A DNA stretch of 52,651 bases from Verrucomicrobiota bacterium (GTDB lineage: Bacteria > Verrucomicrobiota > Verrucomicrobiia > Limisphaerales > SIBE01), in NCBI GenBank assembly GCA_016871515.1, contig VHDE01000034.1:1-52651 (forward strand). Direction: 5' to 3'. Positions 17,652 to 26,760 of the stretch are shown here, piece by piece (within the stretch, counting starts at the first letter, position 1; every line of letters starts with the position of its first letter). The position numbers and the translations under genes were made by a program. Below the pieces are notes generated by a model. It saw only the letters and a program-made list of their open reading frames with translations, did no database searches and was not told the origin of the DNA.

Positions 17652-19103
17652 ATGAAATCCTTCGAACTTCTGACGCGGCGCCGGTTTCTGACGCGCAATG
17701 CGATGGGGATCGGCAGTGTTGCTTTGGCGTGGTTGCTGCGCCAAGAGAATCTCCTCGCAACGCCTCCGAGCATCCCGCGAAATCCGCCCGTGTTCGATCT
17801 CAAACCGAAATCAGCCCTTGCCCAGCCTCAAGCCAGGGCGATGATTTCATTGTTCATGCACGGCGGACCAAGTCACATCGATCTTTTCGATCCGAAACCC
17901 GAATTGACCAAGCGCAGCGGCGAAGAGTACCAAGGCGAAATCAAGTACAGTTTCATCGATCGCGCGAGCAAGAAACTCTTTGGCAGTCCGTGGAAATTCC
18001 AACGGCGCGGCCAGTCAGGCGTGGAAGTATCCGAGTTGCTCCCGCATTTTGCGGAGATTGTCGATGACGTTTGTGTGATTCGTTCGATGCACACAGACAT
18101 CAACGGGCACGAGCCATCGATTTGGTACATGCAAACCGGCAAATCCCAACCGGGCCGGCCGGTGCTCGGTTCCTGGCTTACCTATGGCCTCGGGACAGAG
18201 AGCCAGGACTTGCCCGCCTACGTGGTCTTGACTGATCCCGGCGGGCACCCGGTCGATGGCGTGCGCAACTGGTCGAATGGCTGGATGCCCCCGCTCTATC
18301 AGGGCACGGTGGTGCGATCGACCGAGCCGCGCATTCTCAATCTCGAGCCGCCCGCGCATTTGCGCGGCACGTTACAGGAGCAAAATCTCGCCTTCCTGGC
18401 ACAATTGAATCGGGACCACCTCGCGCGGCATCCAGGCGAAGCGGACCTCGAAGCGCGCATTGCCAGTTACGAATTGGCGGCGCGGATGCAAACTGCCGCC
18501 AAGGAGGCATTGGATATTTCCGGCGAGAGTGAAGCCACAAAGAAGCTCTACGGCCTCGACGAACCAGTCACCCGTGAGTACGGAACGCGCTGCTTGATCG
18601 CGCGCCGCTTGGTCGAGCGCGGTGTGCGTTTTGTGCAATTGTTTGTCGCCGGCCAAATTTGGGACAACCACCAGAGCATTCAAAAGACGCTGACCGATTG
18701 TTGCCGCAAGACCGACAAACCTTCCGCAGCACTCGTCAAAGATCTCAAAGCACGCGGTCTATTGGAAACGACTATCGTTCATTGGGGCGGTGAAATCGGG
18801 CGATTGCCGGTCACCGAAAACCATGGCGCCGCCGAGAAGGCCGGACGCGATCACAACGGACAGGGCTTCAGCGCTTGGCTGGCTGGCGGCGGCATCAAAG
18901 GCGGAACGACGTACGGCGCAACCGACGACTTTGGCCATCGCGCCGTCGTGAATCCTGTCAGTCCAAACGATTACCACGCGACGTTGCTGCACCTTTTCGG
19001 CATGGACCACGCGAAGCTGGCTTATCTGTATAACGGCGTCCAGCAAACCTTAACCGACGCGAAGTCCTGCCGCGTCGTGCGAGAGATTCTGCGGCATGGC
19101 TGA
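17652..19103 (+). CDS. DUF1501 family protein with Tat-like signal
   Basis: 483 aa. TRRRFLTRNAMGIGSVAL at residues 8-25 is a twin-arginine-type leader. The body is DUF1501: MISLFMHGGPSHIDLFDPKP, GEYQGEI-like and VEVSELLPHFAEIVDDVCVIR, SWLTYGLGTESQDLPAYVVL, WGGEIGRLPVTE and DHNGQGFSAWLAGGGIKGG, ending NDYHATLLHLFGMDHAKL. The fold is alkaline-phosphatase/sulfatase-like. Genes of this family usually follow a DUF1549/DUF1553 cytochrome; here that partner (11663) is three genes upstream on the same strand. Confidence 0.92.
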   Translation: MKSFELLTRRRFLTRNAMGIGSVALAWLLRQENLLATPPSIPRNPPVFDLKPKSALAQPQARAMISLFMHGGPSHIDLFDPKPELTKRSGEEYQGEIKYSFIDRASKKLFGSPWKFQRRGQSGVEVSELLPHFAEIVDDVCVIRSMHTDINGHEPSIWYMQTGKSQPGRPVLGSWLTYGLGTESQDLPAYVVLTDPGGHPVDGVRNWSNGWMPPLYQGTVVRSTEPRILNLEPPAHLRGTLQEQNLAFLAQLNRDHLARHPGEADLEARIASYELAARMQTAAKEALDISGESEATKKLYGLDEPVTREYGTRCLIARRLVERGVRFVQLFVAGQIWDNHQSIQKTLTDCCRKTDKPSAALVKDLKARGLLETTIVHWGGEIGRLPVTENHGAAEKAGRDHNGQGFSAWLAGGGIKGGTTYGATDDFGHRAVVNPVSPNDYHATLLHLFGMDHAKLAYLYNGVQQTLTDAKSCRVVREILRHG

Positions 19104-19142
19104 ACTGACTTATTTCACAAGGGTACCTGTCACGTTGGTCCG

Positions 19143-19319
19143 ATGGTTGAATATCGCATCCTCGCAGGCGCACCTCGGATTCTCGGTCAATCAACCTGCT
19201 TACGAAGCGATAACAACTCGCAATTTCGCCAACTCCGGTTGCAGGCCGTCGATGACATCTTTATCGTGCACTACACTGATTGCCCAAACTGCAACCGCAT
19301 GGAACGAGCATGGCTGTGA
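19143..19319 (+). CDS. Possible small CxxC protein before the OPT gene
   Basis: A 58-codon frame (ATG 19143) ends IFIVHYTDCPNCNRMERAWL and stops at TGA 19317-19319, which overlaps the likely OPT transporter start (ATG 19310). A CxxC pair and a start/stop overlap support translation; the absence of a known family and of an obvious ribosome binding site count against it. A competing frame (19096-19329) has no motif. Confidence 0.3.
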   Translation: MVEYRILAGAPRILGQSTCLRSDNNSQFRQLRLQAVDDIFIVHYTDCPNCNRMERAWL

Positions 19320-21109
19320 CCGCGTCTGACCAGACTGGATTGAAACGTCTCCTCCCGCCTATCGGCTCCACCGCATACTACATCTTGCTTGCGGCAGTGG
19401 CTATTTTCATTTTGGGACCGCTCGGCGGCATTTCCGCCGCTTACATGAATTTTTCGCTCGGCTTCTTTGTGGGCGGTCAGGTCCTCGCCGGCATTCTCGG
19501 CAGCGCGGTGACTTATGGTTACGGTCCTGAAGGAAAGCACGGCGCGAATTACATGCAAACGATGGCAGCGTCGGTCGCGATGATGTCTGGCATGGCCGTG
19601 TTGATCCAAGCGATGGTCTGGTTGGGTTTGCCCGAACCGCCCACATGGCAATTGGTCCTTTATTTCACTTGCATCGGCATGTTCGGCGTCGGCGTCGGGA
19701 TGCTCTACACACCCATTCTAGTGGATCGCATGCAATTGGTTTATCCGTCGGGTTTCGCGGTCGCGAATATTCTGCGGGCGCTGACCGACAAACAATTGTT
19801 GAAGCGTTCGATTGCCAAGCTGGGTGGCGGAACGTTGGGCGGATTTCTTGGCGGGCTGGCAGCGATGAAGGTGGCCCGGATCGAGGCTTTGGGGATTTCG
19901 ACTTCGACGGTCGGCGCTGGAATGGTGGTAGGCGCGCGAATTGCCATTCCTGGACTTCTCGTCGGCGTGATCGGTTATTACATGACGCCCTGGCTGCGCA
20001 CAATCGGGTGGCTCGGACCAAATGATCCATTCCGAAAGATCGGCTTCGTCCTCGCTCTGGGAACCATTCTCGGCGCCGCAATTGTTGATCTCACGCTGAT
20101 CGGCTTCGAAGCGATGCGACGCTTTCGTCAGAAGCAGCAGGAAGTCGTGCCGCCGTCTGAAGACTGGAAACGGGTCAACACTACGCGCCTGATCATGTGG
20201 GTGACCTTTTGGGGGATAGCGCTCGTGCTGGTGGCGAGCAGTGTGCTGCAACAGCCTTTGCTTTTCGTTATCACGGCCGTGGTCCTGGTATTTGTCTTTG
20301 TTTTGATCAACGGCATTTCCACAGGCATTTCAGACAGCAACCCGATTTCGAGCGCCTTTGTAGTTGCAGTCTTCCTGCTGACGACACTCGGACTGAGAGA
20401 TCCAGCGGTCGGTTTGATGTGCGCATCCATTTTGCTCATCTCATGCGGTGTGGGCGTGGATATGCAACAAGACCGTTCAACCGGCTGGCGGCTCGGCACA
20501 AATCGAGTCATTCAATTTCGTTATCAAGTGATCGGCATTGTCATGGGATCAATCATGGCCGTCGTGTTAGCCAAGTTATTCATGAATGCTTATCCCGTCC
20601 TGAAGATCGACAGCTTCAGCAATCCCAACGTCGAGGGAGCGCAACAATGGCAATCGGCCATGACCTACAAATTTGTCGGCGCGCTGAAAGGGCTGACCAA
20701 TCCGCAGCCGCACATTATGAAGGCGCTCTTTATCGGCATTGGCCTCGGGTTCGTAACGGAAGCATTGCGGAAGTGGATCAAGCGCCGCCCGGCCTATCAA
20801 GAGTTCGTTCGCGGAAACCCCTCCGGCCCGACAGCAGATTTCGCGCTGGATGCATTTTTGTTGCCGAGTCCCTATGCGTCGTCGTTCGGTGGTTTTGTGA
20901 GTTTGCTGACGAGCTTTTGGTACGCGTTTGGAGGGGTCGTTGCGTCGTCGATTGAGACTCTCGCAAAGAAGAAGAATGTTCAGCCCGCGGAAGGAGAAGT
21001 GCCCGCCGATATGAGCACGACGTCGCTGGTCGGCGGAGGATTGATCGCGGGCGATTCATTGGCGGCATTGAGCCTTGGGATTTACGGGCTGTTGCGAACG
21101 GTATTGTAG
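19310..21109 (+). CDS. OPT family oligopeptide transporter
   Basis: 599 aa from the ATG at 19310; the ATG at 19280 would add ten residues. It is a polytopic membrane protein with about 14-16 hydrophobic segments. OPT markers are GPLGGISAAYMNFSLGFFVG near the N-terminus, YPSGFAVANILRAL in the first half, and NPISSAFVVAVFLLTTLGL and GVGVDMQQDRSTGWRLGTNR in the second. OPT proteins import small peptides or metal chelates with protons. No binding protein or peptidase gene lies beside it, so the substrate is open. Confidence 0.9.
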   Translation: MAVTASDQTGLKRLLPPIGSTAYYILLAAVAIFILGPLGGISAAYMNFSLGFFVGGQVLAGILGSAVTYGYGPEGKHGANYMQTMAASVAMMSGMAVLIQAMVWLGLPEPPTWQLVLYFTCIGMFGVGVGMLYTPILVDRMQLVYPSGFAVANILRALTDKQLLKRSIAKLGGGTLGGFLGGLAAMKVARIEALGISTSTVGAGMVVGARIAIPGLLVGVIGYYMTPWLRTIGWLGPNDPFRKIGFVLALGTILGAAIVDLTLIGFEAMRRFRQKQQEVVPPSEDWKRVNTTRLIMWVTFWGIALVLVASSVLQQPLLFVITAVVLVFVFVLINGISTGISDSNPISSAFVVAVFLLTTLGLRDPAVGLMCASILLISCGVGVDMQQDRSTGWRLGTNRVIQFRYQVIGIVMGSIMAVVLAKLFMNAYPVLKIDSFSNPNVEGAQQWQSAMTYKFVGALKGLTNPQPHIMKALFIGIGLGFVTEALRKWIKRRPAYQEFVRGNPSGPTADFALDAFLLPSPYASSFGGFVSLLTSFWYAFGGVVASSIETLAKKKNVQPAEGEVPADMSTTSLVGGGLIAGDSLAALSLGIYGLLRTVL

Positions 21110-21240
21110 CGGCGGTTTGCGAGCGCGCCCTCAGTCTGCGCTACGCCAAATACGCGCCGTCTTGCGCGCTTAGGCCGCGCGTCGTAAAACCGCGAGTTTG
21201 GCGCTTTCCGAAGCCCGCCAGAGAAACTAGATTGCCGTGA

Positions 21241-21975
21241 ATGCCAGAGACATTGGTTGTCAATGAAATCTATTTGAGTTTGCAAGGCGAAAGCACTTTC
21301 GCTGGATTGCCCTGTGTCTTTGTGCGTTTGACCGCCTGCGATCTCCGCTGCTCGTACTGCGACACAGCCTATGCATTTGCCGAAGGAAAGAAGACCAGCT
21401 TGGAGGAGGTCGAAAGGCGAATTGCGAATTTGGCTTTGCCTTTTCGCGAGGCCCCGAGCTTGATGCGTTTGCCATTGGTTGAATTGACGGGAGGCGAACC
21501 GTTGTTGCAGGAAAATGCTTTGCCGTTGATGCAGCGGTTGTGTGATGCGGGGTTCGTTGTTTTAATCGAGACGAGCGGAGCGCACGATATTTCGCCGGTG
21601 GATGCGCGAGTTCATCGCATTATGGATTTGAAGTGCCCCAGCAGCGGTGAAGTTGAAAAGAATCTTTGGAGAAACCTGAAACACCTGAAGAGCAGCGACG
21701 AGATCAAGTTCGTCATTGGCACTCACGAAGATTACGAATGGGCAAAGCATCAGCTTAACGAGCATCACCTTTCATCGATTTGTCCGGTATTATTCTCATG
21801 GGTTTCACCACTCACGCCGGAGCAGCAGCACAAGTCACTCAAGAGAGTGCCCGCAGGTCAAACTCCGATTTCGCGAAAGGAGCTCGCGGAATGGATCATG
21901 GCCGACGCGCTGCCGGTGCGATTTCAAGTTCAAATGCATAAAGTCATTTGGGCGCCGGATGCGCGCGGGGTTTAA
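21241..21975 (+). CDS. queE: 7-carboxy-7-deazaguanine synthase
   Basis: 244 aa radical-SAM enzyme. CDLRCSYCD (near residues 34-42) is the CX3CX2C cluster motif, preceded by the substrate-binding VNEIYLSLQGESTFAG that typifies QueE. ELTGGEPLLQ is the glycine-rich SAM-binding segment. QueE converts 6-carboxytetrahydropterin to 7-carboxy-7-deazaguanine in queuosine biosynthesis. Neither queC nor queD is in the window, so the pathway must be completed elsewhere. There is no strong ribosome binding site before the ATG. Confidence 0.9.
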   Translation: MPETLVVNEIYLSLQGESTFAGLPCVFVRLTACDLRCSYCDTAYAFAEGKKTSLEEVERRIANLALPFREAPSLMRLPLVELTGGEPLLQENALPLMQRLCDAGFVVLIETSGAHDISPVDARVHRIMDLKCPSSGEVEKNLWRNLKHLKSSDEIKFVIGTHEDYEWAKHQLNEHHLSSICPVLFSWVSPLTPEQQHKSLKRVPAGQTPISRKELAEWIMADALPVRFQVQMHKVIWAPDARGV

Positions 21976-22010
21976 ACTCGTTATGCGGAGGTCATCGCCC
22001 TTAACACCAG

Positions 22011-22166
22011 CCGGAGCGCGGACATTCCTGTACGCAGCAACGATCTGCTGCTCGGAACCGTTGGCCGTTCTAAAGCTGCATGCATTCACATGAGTCACCA
22101 CTTCGACTTAGGTTGTCTTGCCAGGTGTCTCGGATATTGCTGCGGACAGGAATGCCCGCGCTCCGG
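22011..22166. repeat. 30-bp inverted repeat, CCGGAGCGCGGACA type
   Basis: Arms 22011-22040 and 22137-22166 are reverse complements with two mismatches, about 96 nt apart. Each holds a hairpin of the form GCGGACA-TTCC-TGTCCGC (one base altered in the left copy). A half copy lies at 23801-23836. The right arm covers an in-frame ATG of the aminotransferase (22152). Confidence 0.85.
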
Positions 22167-22178
22167 TCGTTTTTGTCT

Positions 22179-23522
22179 GTGAACCTTCGCGCAAGAACAG
22201 TTCTTCGCCTCTTGCGCCAGTACGAATCGCGGAACATTACATTCATTTCGCGGGACGGTTCATGGCCGATTGTGTGGGAGAAAGCCAAAGGGGTGTTTGT
22301 ATGGGATGCGAATGGAAAGAAGTACTTGGATTTGACCGCGGCCTTTGCTGTCGCGGCAACGGGACATGCCAATCCACGGGTCGTTGCAGCCGGCCAGCGG
22401 CAAATGTCCAGATTGCTGCACGCGATGGGCGACGTCCATCCGCACGCGCTCAAAGCTCGATTGGCGCAAGAACTCAGCCGTTTGACGTTCGAGCGCTGGA
22501 GCCGTTTCACGCCTAACGGACCACGCCTCACGGCCAAAACCATCTTTTGCAATTCGGGTTTTGAAGCCGTCGAAGCCGCACTCAAGACCGCGCTGCTGGC
22601 TACGGAAAAACCAGGAGTCATCGCTTTTAGCGGCGCTTATCATGGGCTTGGATATGGAGCGCTGAATGCGACGCATCGAGGTCACTTCCGCGCGCGCTTT
22701 GAACCGCAGCTCGGACGCTTCGGGCATTTTGTGGCTTTCCCGACTCGGCCGGACCAATTGGACGACCTTGCCGTTTGCGTCCGCCGTTTGTTCAAGCGAA
22801 AGCGGATCGGTGCGATGCTCGTCGAACCGATTCAAGGCCGCGGCGGGATTAACATGCCGCCAGCTGATTTTCTGCCGTTGTTGCGCAAGCTATGCGATGA
22901 AGAGCAAGCGCTCTTGATTGCGGACGAGGTCTTCACCGGTTTCGGCCGGACCGGAAAGTGGTTTGCGTGCGAACATAGCCGAACTATTCCAGACGTGATT
23001 TGCCTGGGAAAGGCGATCACCGGAGGGTTCCCTCTGTCCGCGTGCGCAGGCCGGGCCGCCCTTATGGATGAAGCTTGGCCGGCATCGGCGGGTGAAGCGA
23101 TTCACACGAGCACTTATCTTGGGCATCCGGTTGGCTGTGCGATGGCTCTGGCCCAAATTGAGGAGATCAGAAAACAGCGGTTGGTTGATCGCAGTTTCTC
23201 GCTCAGCAAGATGCTCGTGAGCGCGTTGGAACACTTGAAGGCGCCGACGGGACTAAAACTCGCGGCGCGTGGCTTGGGTCTCATGGCCGGACTCGAACTG
23301 CGGCACTCCGACGATGAGCCTGCAACGAATAGCGCACTGCAAATCGTCAAGAAAATGCTGCATCGCGGATACATCCTTTTGCCGGAGGGGGAGCACTCGA
23401 ATGTCATCGCGTTAACTCCGCCGCTGACGATTTCGAGAAGCCAGCTGGAAACGTCTGTTAATGCACTCCAGGAAACACTTGCCGAGTGCGAGCAGGGGAT
23501 TGAGCAGACCCGCAGCCGATAG
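22179..23522 (+). CDS. Class III pyridoxal-phosphate aminotransferase
   Basis: About 447 aa. The N-terminal block YESRNITFISRDGSWPIVWE, GVFVWDANGKKYLDLTAAF, the Asp loop IADEVFTGFGRTGKW, and the PLP lysine in VICLGKAITGGFPLSAC are typical of acetylornithine/4-aminobutyrate-type class III aminotransferases. The amino donor cannot be read from sequence. The frame is open from 22080, but the ATG at 22152 lies inside the inverted repeat and has AGGA directly against it, so I prefer the GTG at 22179, just before the conserved RTVLRLLRQYESRN. It follows queE by about 200 nt. Confidence 0.85.
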   Translation: MNLRARTVLRLLRQYESRNITFISRDGSWPIVWEKAKGVFVWDANGKKYLDLTAAFAVAATGHANPRVVAAGQRQMSRLLHAMGDVHPHALKARLAQELSRLTFERWSRFTPNGPRLTAKTIFCNSGFEAVEAALKTALLATEKPGVIAFSGAYHGLGYGALNATHRGHFRARFEPQLGRFGHFVAFPTRPDQLDDLAVCVRRLFKRKRIGAMLVEPIQGRGGINMPPADFLPLLRKLCDEEQALLIADEVFTGFGRTGKWFACEHSRTIPDVICLGKAITGGFPLSACAGRAALMDEAWPASAGEAIHTSTYLGHPVGCAMALAQIEEIRKQRLVDRSFSLSKMLVSALEHLKAPTGLKLAARGLGLMAGLELRHSDDEPATNSALQIVKKMLHRGYILLPEGEHSNVIALTPPLTISRSQLETSVNALQETLAECEQGIEQTRSR

Positions 23523-23935
23523 CGTGGCTATCGTGTGTAAACGTGTGGTTTGCGTTAGCTACCCGATCAGCGATGGTTTATCGCGCAAGGACCGATGCTT
23601 CAGTTCCGTCCGCAGCAGGATAAGATAGTAGCCGGGCCTTTTTTGATTGAGATGATTTGAAACGTGACGAAAGTCCAAACGGCTCCCTGCCGATTCACCG
23701 GCTAACCTTCGGACAGCGCAAGAAGTCACTTCCCTGATACGATTCTCATTCCCGAGTGTCATAGATTTCATTTGGACGAAAGCAGGTTTTAGGCCGAGTG
23801 CCGGAGCGCGGACATTCTTGTCTGCTTCGTGCTCCGAAGGTTGATCATGAGACGAAGCTAATTTAATAGGAAATTGTGGCTCTTGAATGGCAGGCCAGTT
23901 AAGTTTGAGAAAACTCTGATGAACGGCTCCTCAGA
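23523..23935. other. Intergenic region with a CGGAGC hairpin
   Basis: No gene is supported. At 23801-23836 is a half copy of the 22011 repeat: a GCGGACA-TTCT-TGTCTGC hairpin (23808-23825) inside CGGAGC/GCTCCG arms. The rest shows no motif. Confidence 0.55.
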
Positions 23936-24781
23936 ATGAAGCTGACCGAGATGAAGCAAGCCTTGGAAGCTGATCGCATCCAGCTTACTAAGTCGCTGGG
24001 CCAGAATTTCCTCCATGATGCCAATCAGCTCCATAAGATCGTCAGGGCGGCTGAGATTTGGCCTGGCGGTTCGGTATTGGAAGTCGGTCCTGGGCTGGGT
24101 CCATTGACTGAATTGCTGTTGGACCAAGGAGCAAAAGTCTTGGCCATCGAGAAGGACCGGCGTCTTTATGAGTTCCTTCGCCGGCGCTTGGCGAAGAGGA
24201 AGACGCTGACTCTGCTGCACGCGGACGCCTTGGATTATTTGCGAGAGAATCGCTCGGATTGGTCTAACTGGAAACTGGTCTCGAATCTGCCTTATTCGGT
24301 GGCTTCACCGATTTTGGTCGAATTGGCCCACGCCACTGGTGGCCCGGAACGGATGGTGGCAACGCTGCAGCTGGAAGTAGCGCAACGTCTTATGGCTTCA
24401 GCGGGAGACGACGCTTATGGTGTGCTGACACTCTTGGTTCAACTCCATTATCAACCGAAAGAGCTATTTCGAATTCCAGCTGGATGTTTCTTCCCGGTTC
24501 CCAACGTCGATTCGGCTTGTGTAACATTGGTTCGTTGGCCGACACGGCGACTCACAGATCGGCAAGCTCGCGTATTTGAGAAAATTGTGAAACGGAGTTT
24601 CTCTCAACGGCGAAAAATGATGATTAAGCTGCTTAAAGAGGATTGGCCGGTGGAAGAACTCGATCGAGCTTTTCAAGCGACCGGGCTTTCTTCCACGATC
24701 CGGGCCGAGAAGGTCACGTTAGAACAGTTCGTGATACTGGCGCGCGCTTTAAGTAACGAGGGGGTATCTCATGACAAATGA
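23936..24781 (+). CDS. rsmA: 16S rRNA (A1518/A1519-N6)-dimethyltransferase
   Basis: 281 aa. It is readily recognised as RsmA/KsgA: SLGQNFLHDANQLHKIV near residue 21, the SAM-binding VLEVGPGLGPLT, IEKDRRL and HADALDY acidic positions, and the catalytic NLPYSVASPILVEL. C-terminal FSQRRKMMIKLLK is the rRNA-binding part. It dimethylates two adjacent adenosines near the 3' end of 16S rRNA. The last 11 nt overlap the Nudix gene, suggesting coupled translation. Confidence 0.95.
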   Translation: MKLTEMKQALEADRIQLTKSLGQNFLHDANQLHKIVRAAEIWPGGSVLEVGPGLGPLTELLLDQGAKVLAIEKDRRLYEFLRRRLAKRKTLTLLHADALDYLRENRSDWSNWKLVSNLPYSVASPILVELAHATGGPERMVATLQLEVAQRLMASAGDDAYGVLTLLVQLHYQPKELFRIPAGCFFPVPNVDSACVTLVRWPTRRLTDRQARVFEKIVKRSFSQRRKMMIKLLKEDWPVEELDRAFQATGLSSTIRAEKVTLEQFVILARALSNEGVSHDK

Positions 24782-25268
24782 AGAGGTGTTTGACGTGGTT
24801 AACGAATGTGACGAGGTGATCGGCCAGCGCTTGCGTCGCGAGGTGCACCAACTTGGCCTCCGGCATCGAGCCGTGCATGTGCTCGTTTTCAACGGGCGCG
24901 GCCAGATATTTCTTCAGAAACGCTCGCTCAAGAAGGATTGCTCGCCCGGCCTGTGGGATTCTTCGGCGTCGGGCCATCTCGATGTTGGCGAGAGTTACGA
25001 CGCCTGTGCGATTCGGGAAGTGCGCGAGGAGCTGGGGCTCGAGCTGTCATGTGTGCCGACGCGTTTGTTTAAGATTGATGCGTGTGCTGAAACTGGCCAG
25101 GAATTTGTCTGGGTTTACCGTTGCCAAGCCGAAGGGCCTTTCAATCTTCACCCCGATGAAATCGAACGAGGGGATTGGTTTACGCCGGCTGAACTGAATC
25201 GCTGGATCGCGGAACGACCTGAGGATTTCGCCGGCGCTCTGCGGCTTATTTGGGAAAAGATCAAGTGA
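24771..25268 (+). CDS. Nudix hydrolase, isopentenyl-diphosphate isomerase-like
   Basis: 165 aa. The Nudix box GHLDVGESYDACAIREVREE is complete (G, E, R, EE in place) at about residues 64-83. The N-terminus EVFDVVNECDEVIGQRLRRE and HVLVFNGRGQIFLQKRS match the group often annotated as type-1 isopentenyl-diphosphate isomerase-like or YfcD-like hydrolases. True isomerases have catalytic Cys and Glu residues, which I cannot confirm, so a generic nucleotide-diphosphate hydrolase is equally possible. It starts within the end of rsmA. Confidence 0.85.
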   Translation: MTNEEVFDVVNECDEVIGQRLRREVHQLGLRHRAVHVLVFNGRGQIFLQKRSLKKDCSPGLWDSSASGHLDVGESYDACAIREVREELGLELSCVPTRLFKIDACAETGQEFVWVYRCQAEGPFNLHPDEIERGDWFTPAELNRWIAERPEDFAGALRLIWEKIK

Positions 25269-25434
25269 TTCAGGAGCGCAGTGCAAGGGTTCGCGTCGAC
25301 AACCGCGCCACCCTGAAAGGGAAGGCCTGCGCTGCTGCCCGCCAACGCGTTCTGCCCCCCGGGATAGAACAGCGAGGCCCAGAGTTCATTCCAGCTCGAC
25401 AATCCACAGAGCGCATTCGAAAGTGTGCTCGAAC

Positions 25435-26637
25435 ATGGCGCGGATCGTACTCGAAAACCTTTCCAAAAAATTCGTCCGAGCCATTCAAGGCGAAAATCGA
25501 CGTCCAAAAGCTGACGGCGAAATGCGCGGCGCCAGTCCTTTCGCCGTCAGCGCCGTTAACTTGACGGTCGAGGATAAGGAATTGCTCGTTCTCGTTGGCC
25601 CGTCCGGTTCCGGAAAAACAACGCTGTTGCGAATGATCGCCGGACTTGAAGATGTTACAAGCGGAGCAATATACATTGATGGCGCGCGTGCGAACGAGGT
25701 TCCACCGAAAGACCGCGACATCGCCATGGTTTTTCAGAACTACGCGCTTTATCCCCACATGACCGCTTATGAGAACATGGCGCTCGGATTGAAATTGCGG
25801 AAGTTCGCCCGGCCTGAAATTGAGCGGCGCGTCCGGTCAGCCGCCGAAATGCTCGGGCTGCTTTCGATTCTTGACCGGCGTCCCAGCGAGCTGTCCGGCG
25901 GGGAACGGCAACGCGTTGCGGTCGCCCGTGCGATCGTTCGACAACCGAAAGCATTCCTGTTCGACGAACCGTTTTCAAATTTGGACGCGCAGATGCGGGG
26001 CCAAATGCGGCTCGAACTTTCGAAACTGCACAAACGGCTCGGTGCAACGATGCTGTTTGTGACGCACGACCAGGTCGAAGCCATGACACTGGGTAACCGT
26101 GTGGCCGTCATGCGGGATGGAACTATCCAGCAGGTGGCCGATCCGCTGACGCTCTATCAACGGCCGGCGAATATGTTCGTCGCGGGATTCATCGGGTCTC
26201 CGGCGATGAATTTATGGCGAGGTAAGCTCTGGCGTGAAAGTGCAAACGTTTGCTTTCATGGGAAGGCCGGTAACGGAGATGCGATCTGCCCCATCCGATT
26301 GGACGATGGTATCACCGCGGCCTTGCAGAATTATGTCGAAAAAGAAGTGGTCCTCGGAATTCGACCCGAGAATATTTCTGTGGATGCGACACCGCCCGAG
26401 CCGGCGAGCCGCGTTGCAACCGGAACAATTGATGCCTCTATTGAAGTCATCGAACTCACCGGCCCGGAAATTTATCTCGGTCTGAAAACAGCTGCTGCAC
26501 AGATGCTGACCGCGCGAGTTGACAGCTCCTTCACAGCAGCGCTCAACCAGAAAGTCACACTGTTTCTAGATATGCAGAGAGCGCACTTCTTCGATCCGGT
26601 TACCGAGAAGTTGATTACTCACCCATTGCCACCATGA
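25435..26637 (+). CDS. MalK/UgpC-type ABC transporter ATPase
   Basis: 400 aa. Walker A is GPSGSGKTT (55-63), the signature LSGGERQRVAVARAI near 152, Walker B LFDEPFSNLD, and the H-loop VTHDQVEA. A C-terminal TOBE-like extension (IRPENISVD, then VIELTGPEIYLGL) marks the carbohydrate-uptake CUT1 group. The N-terminus carries a 15-20-residue insertion (GENRRPKADGEMRG) that most homologues lack. The ATG at 25435 fits the family start. No permease or binding-protein genes are nearby, so it probably serves several transporters as a shared ATPase. Confidence 0.88.
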   Translation: MARIVLENLSKKFVRAIQGENRRPKADGEMRGASPFAVSAVNLTVEDKELLVLVGPSGSGKTTLLRMIAGLEDVTSGAIYIDGARANEVPPKDRDIAMVFQNYALYPHMTAYENMALGLKLRKFARPEIERRVRSAAEMLGLLSILDRRPSELSGGERQRVAVARAIVRQPKAFLFDEPFSNLDAQMRGQMRLELSKLHKRLGATMLFVTHDQVEAMTLGNRVAVMRDGTIQQVADPLTLYQRPANMFVAGFIGSPAMNLWRGKLWRESANVCFHGKAGNGDAICPIRLDDGITAALQNYVEKEVVLGIRPENISVDATPPEPASRVATGTIDASIEVIELTGPEIYLGLKTAAAQMLTARVDSSFTAALNQKVTLFLDMQRAHFFDPVTEKLITHPLPP

Positions 26638-26760
26638 ATGTGCCAACAGCCATTGGAATCAACCGTGAGACAACAGAGGGAACGGAGAGGAAAGAACGTT
26701 GCAGGAGCCTCGTTTTCTCCGTTTTCTTCGTTACCTCCTGTTAACATATCTGCCGTTCGG

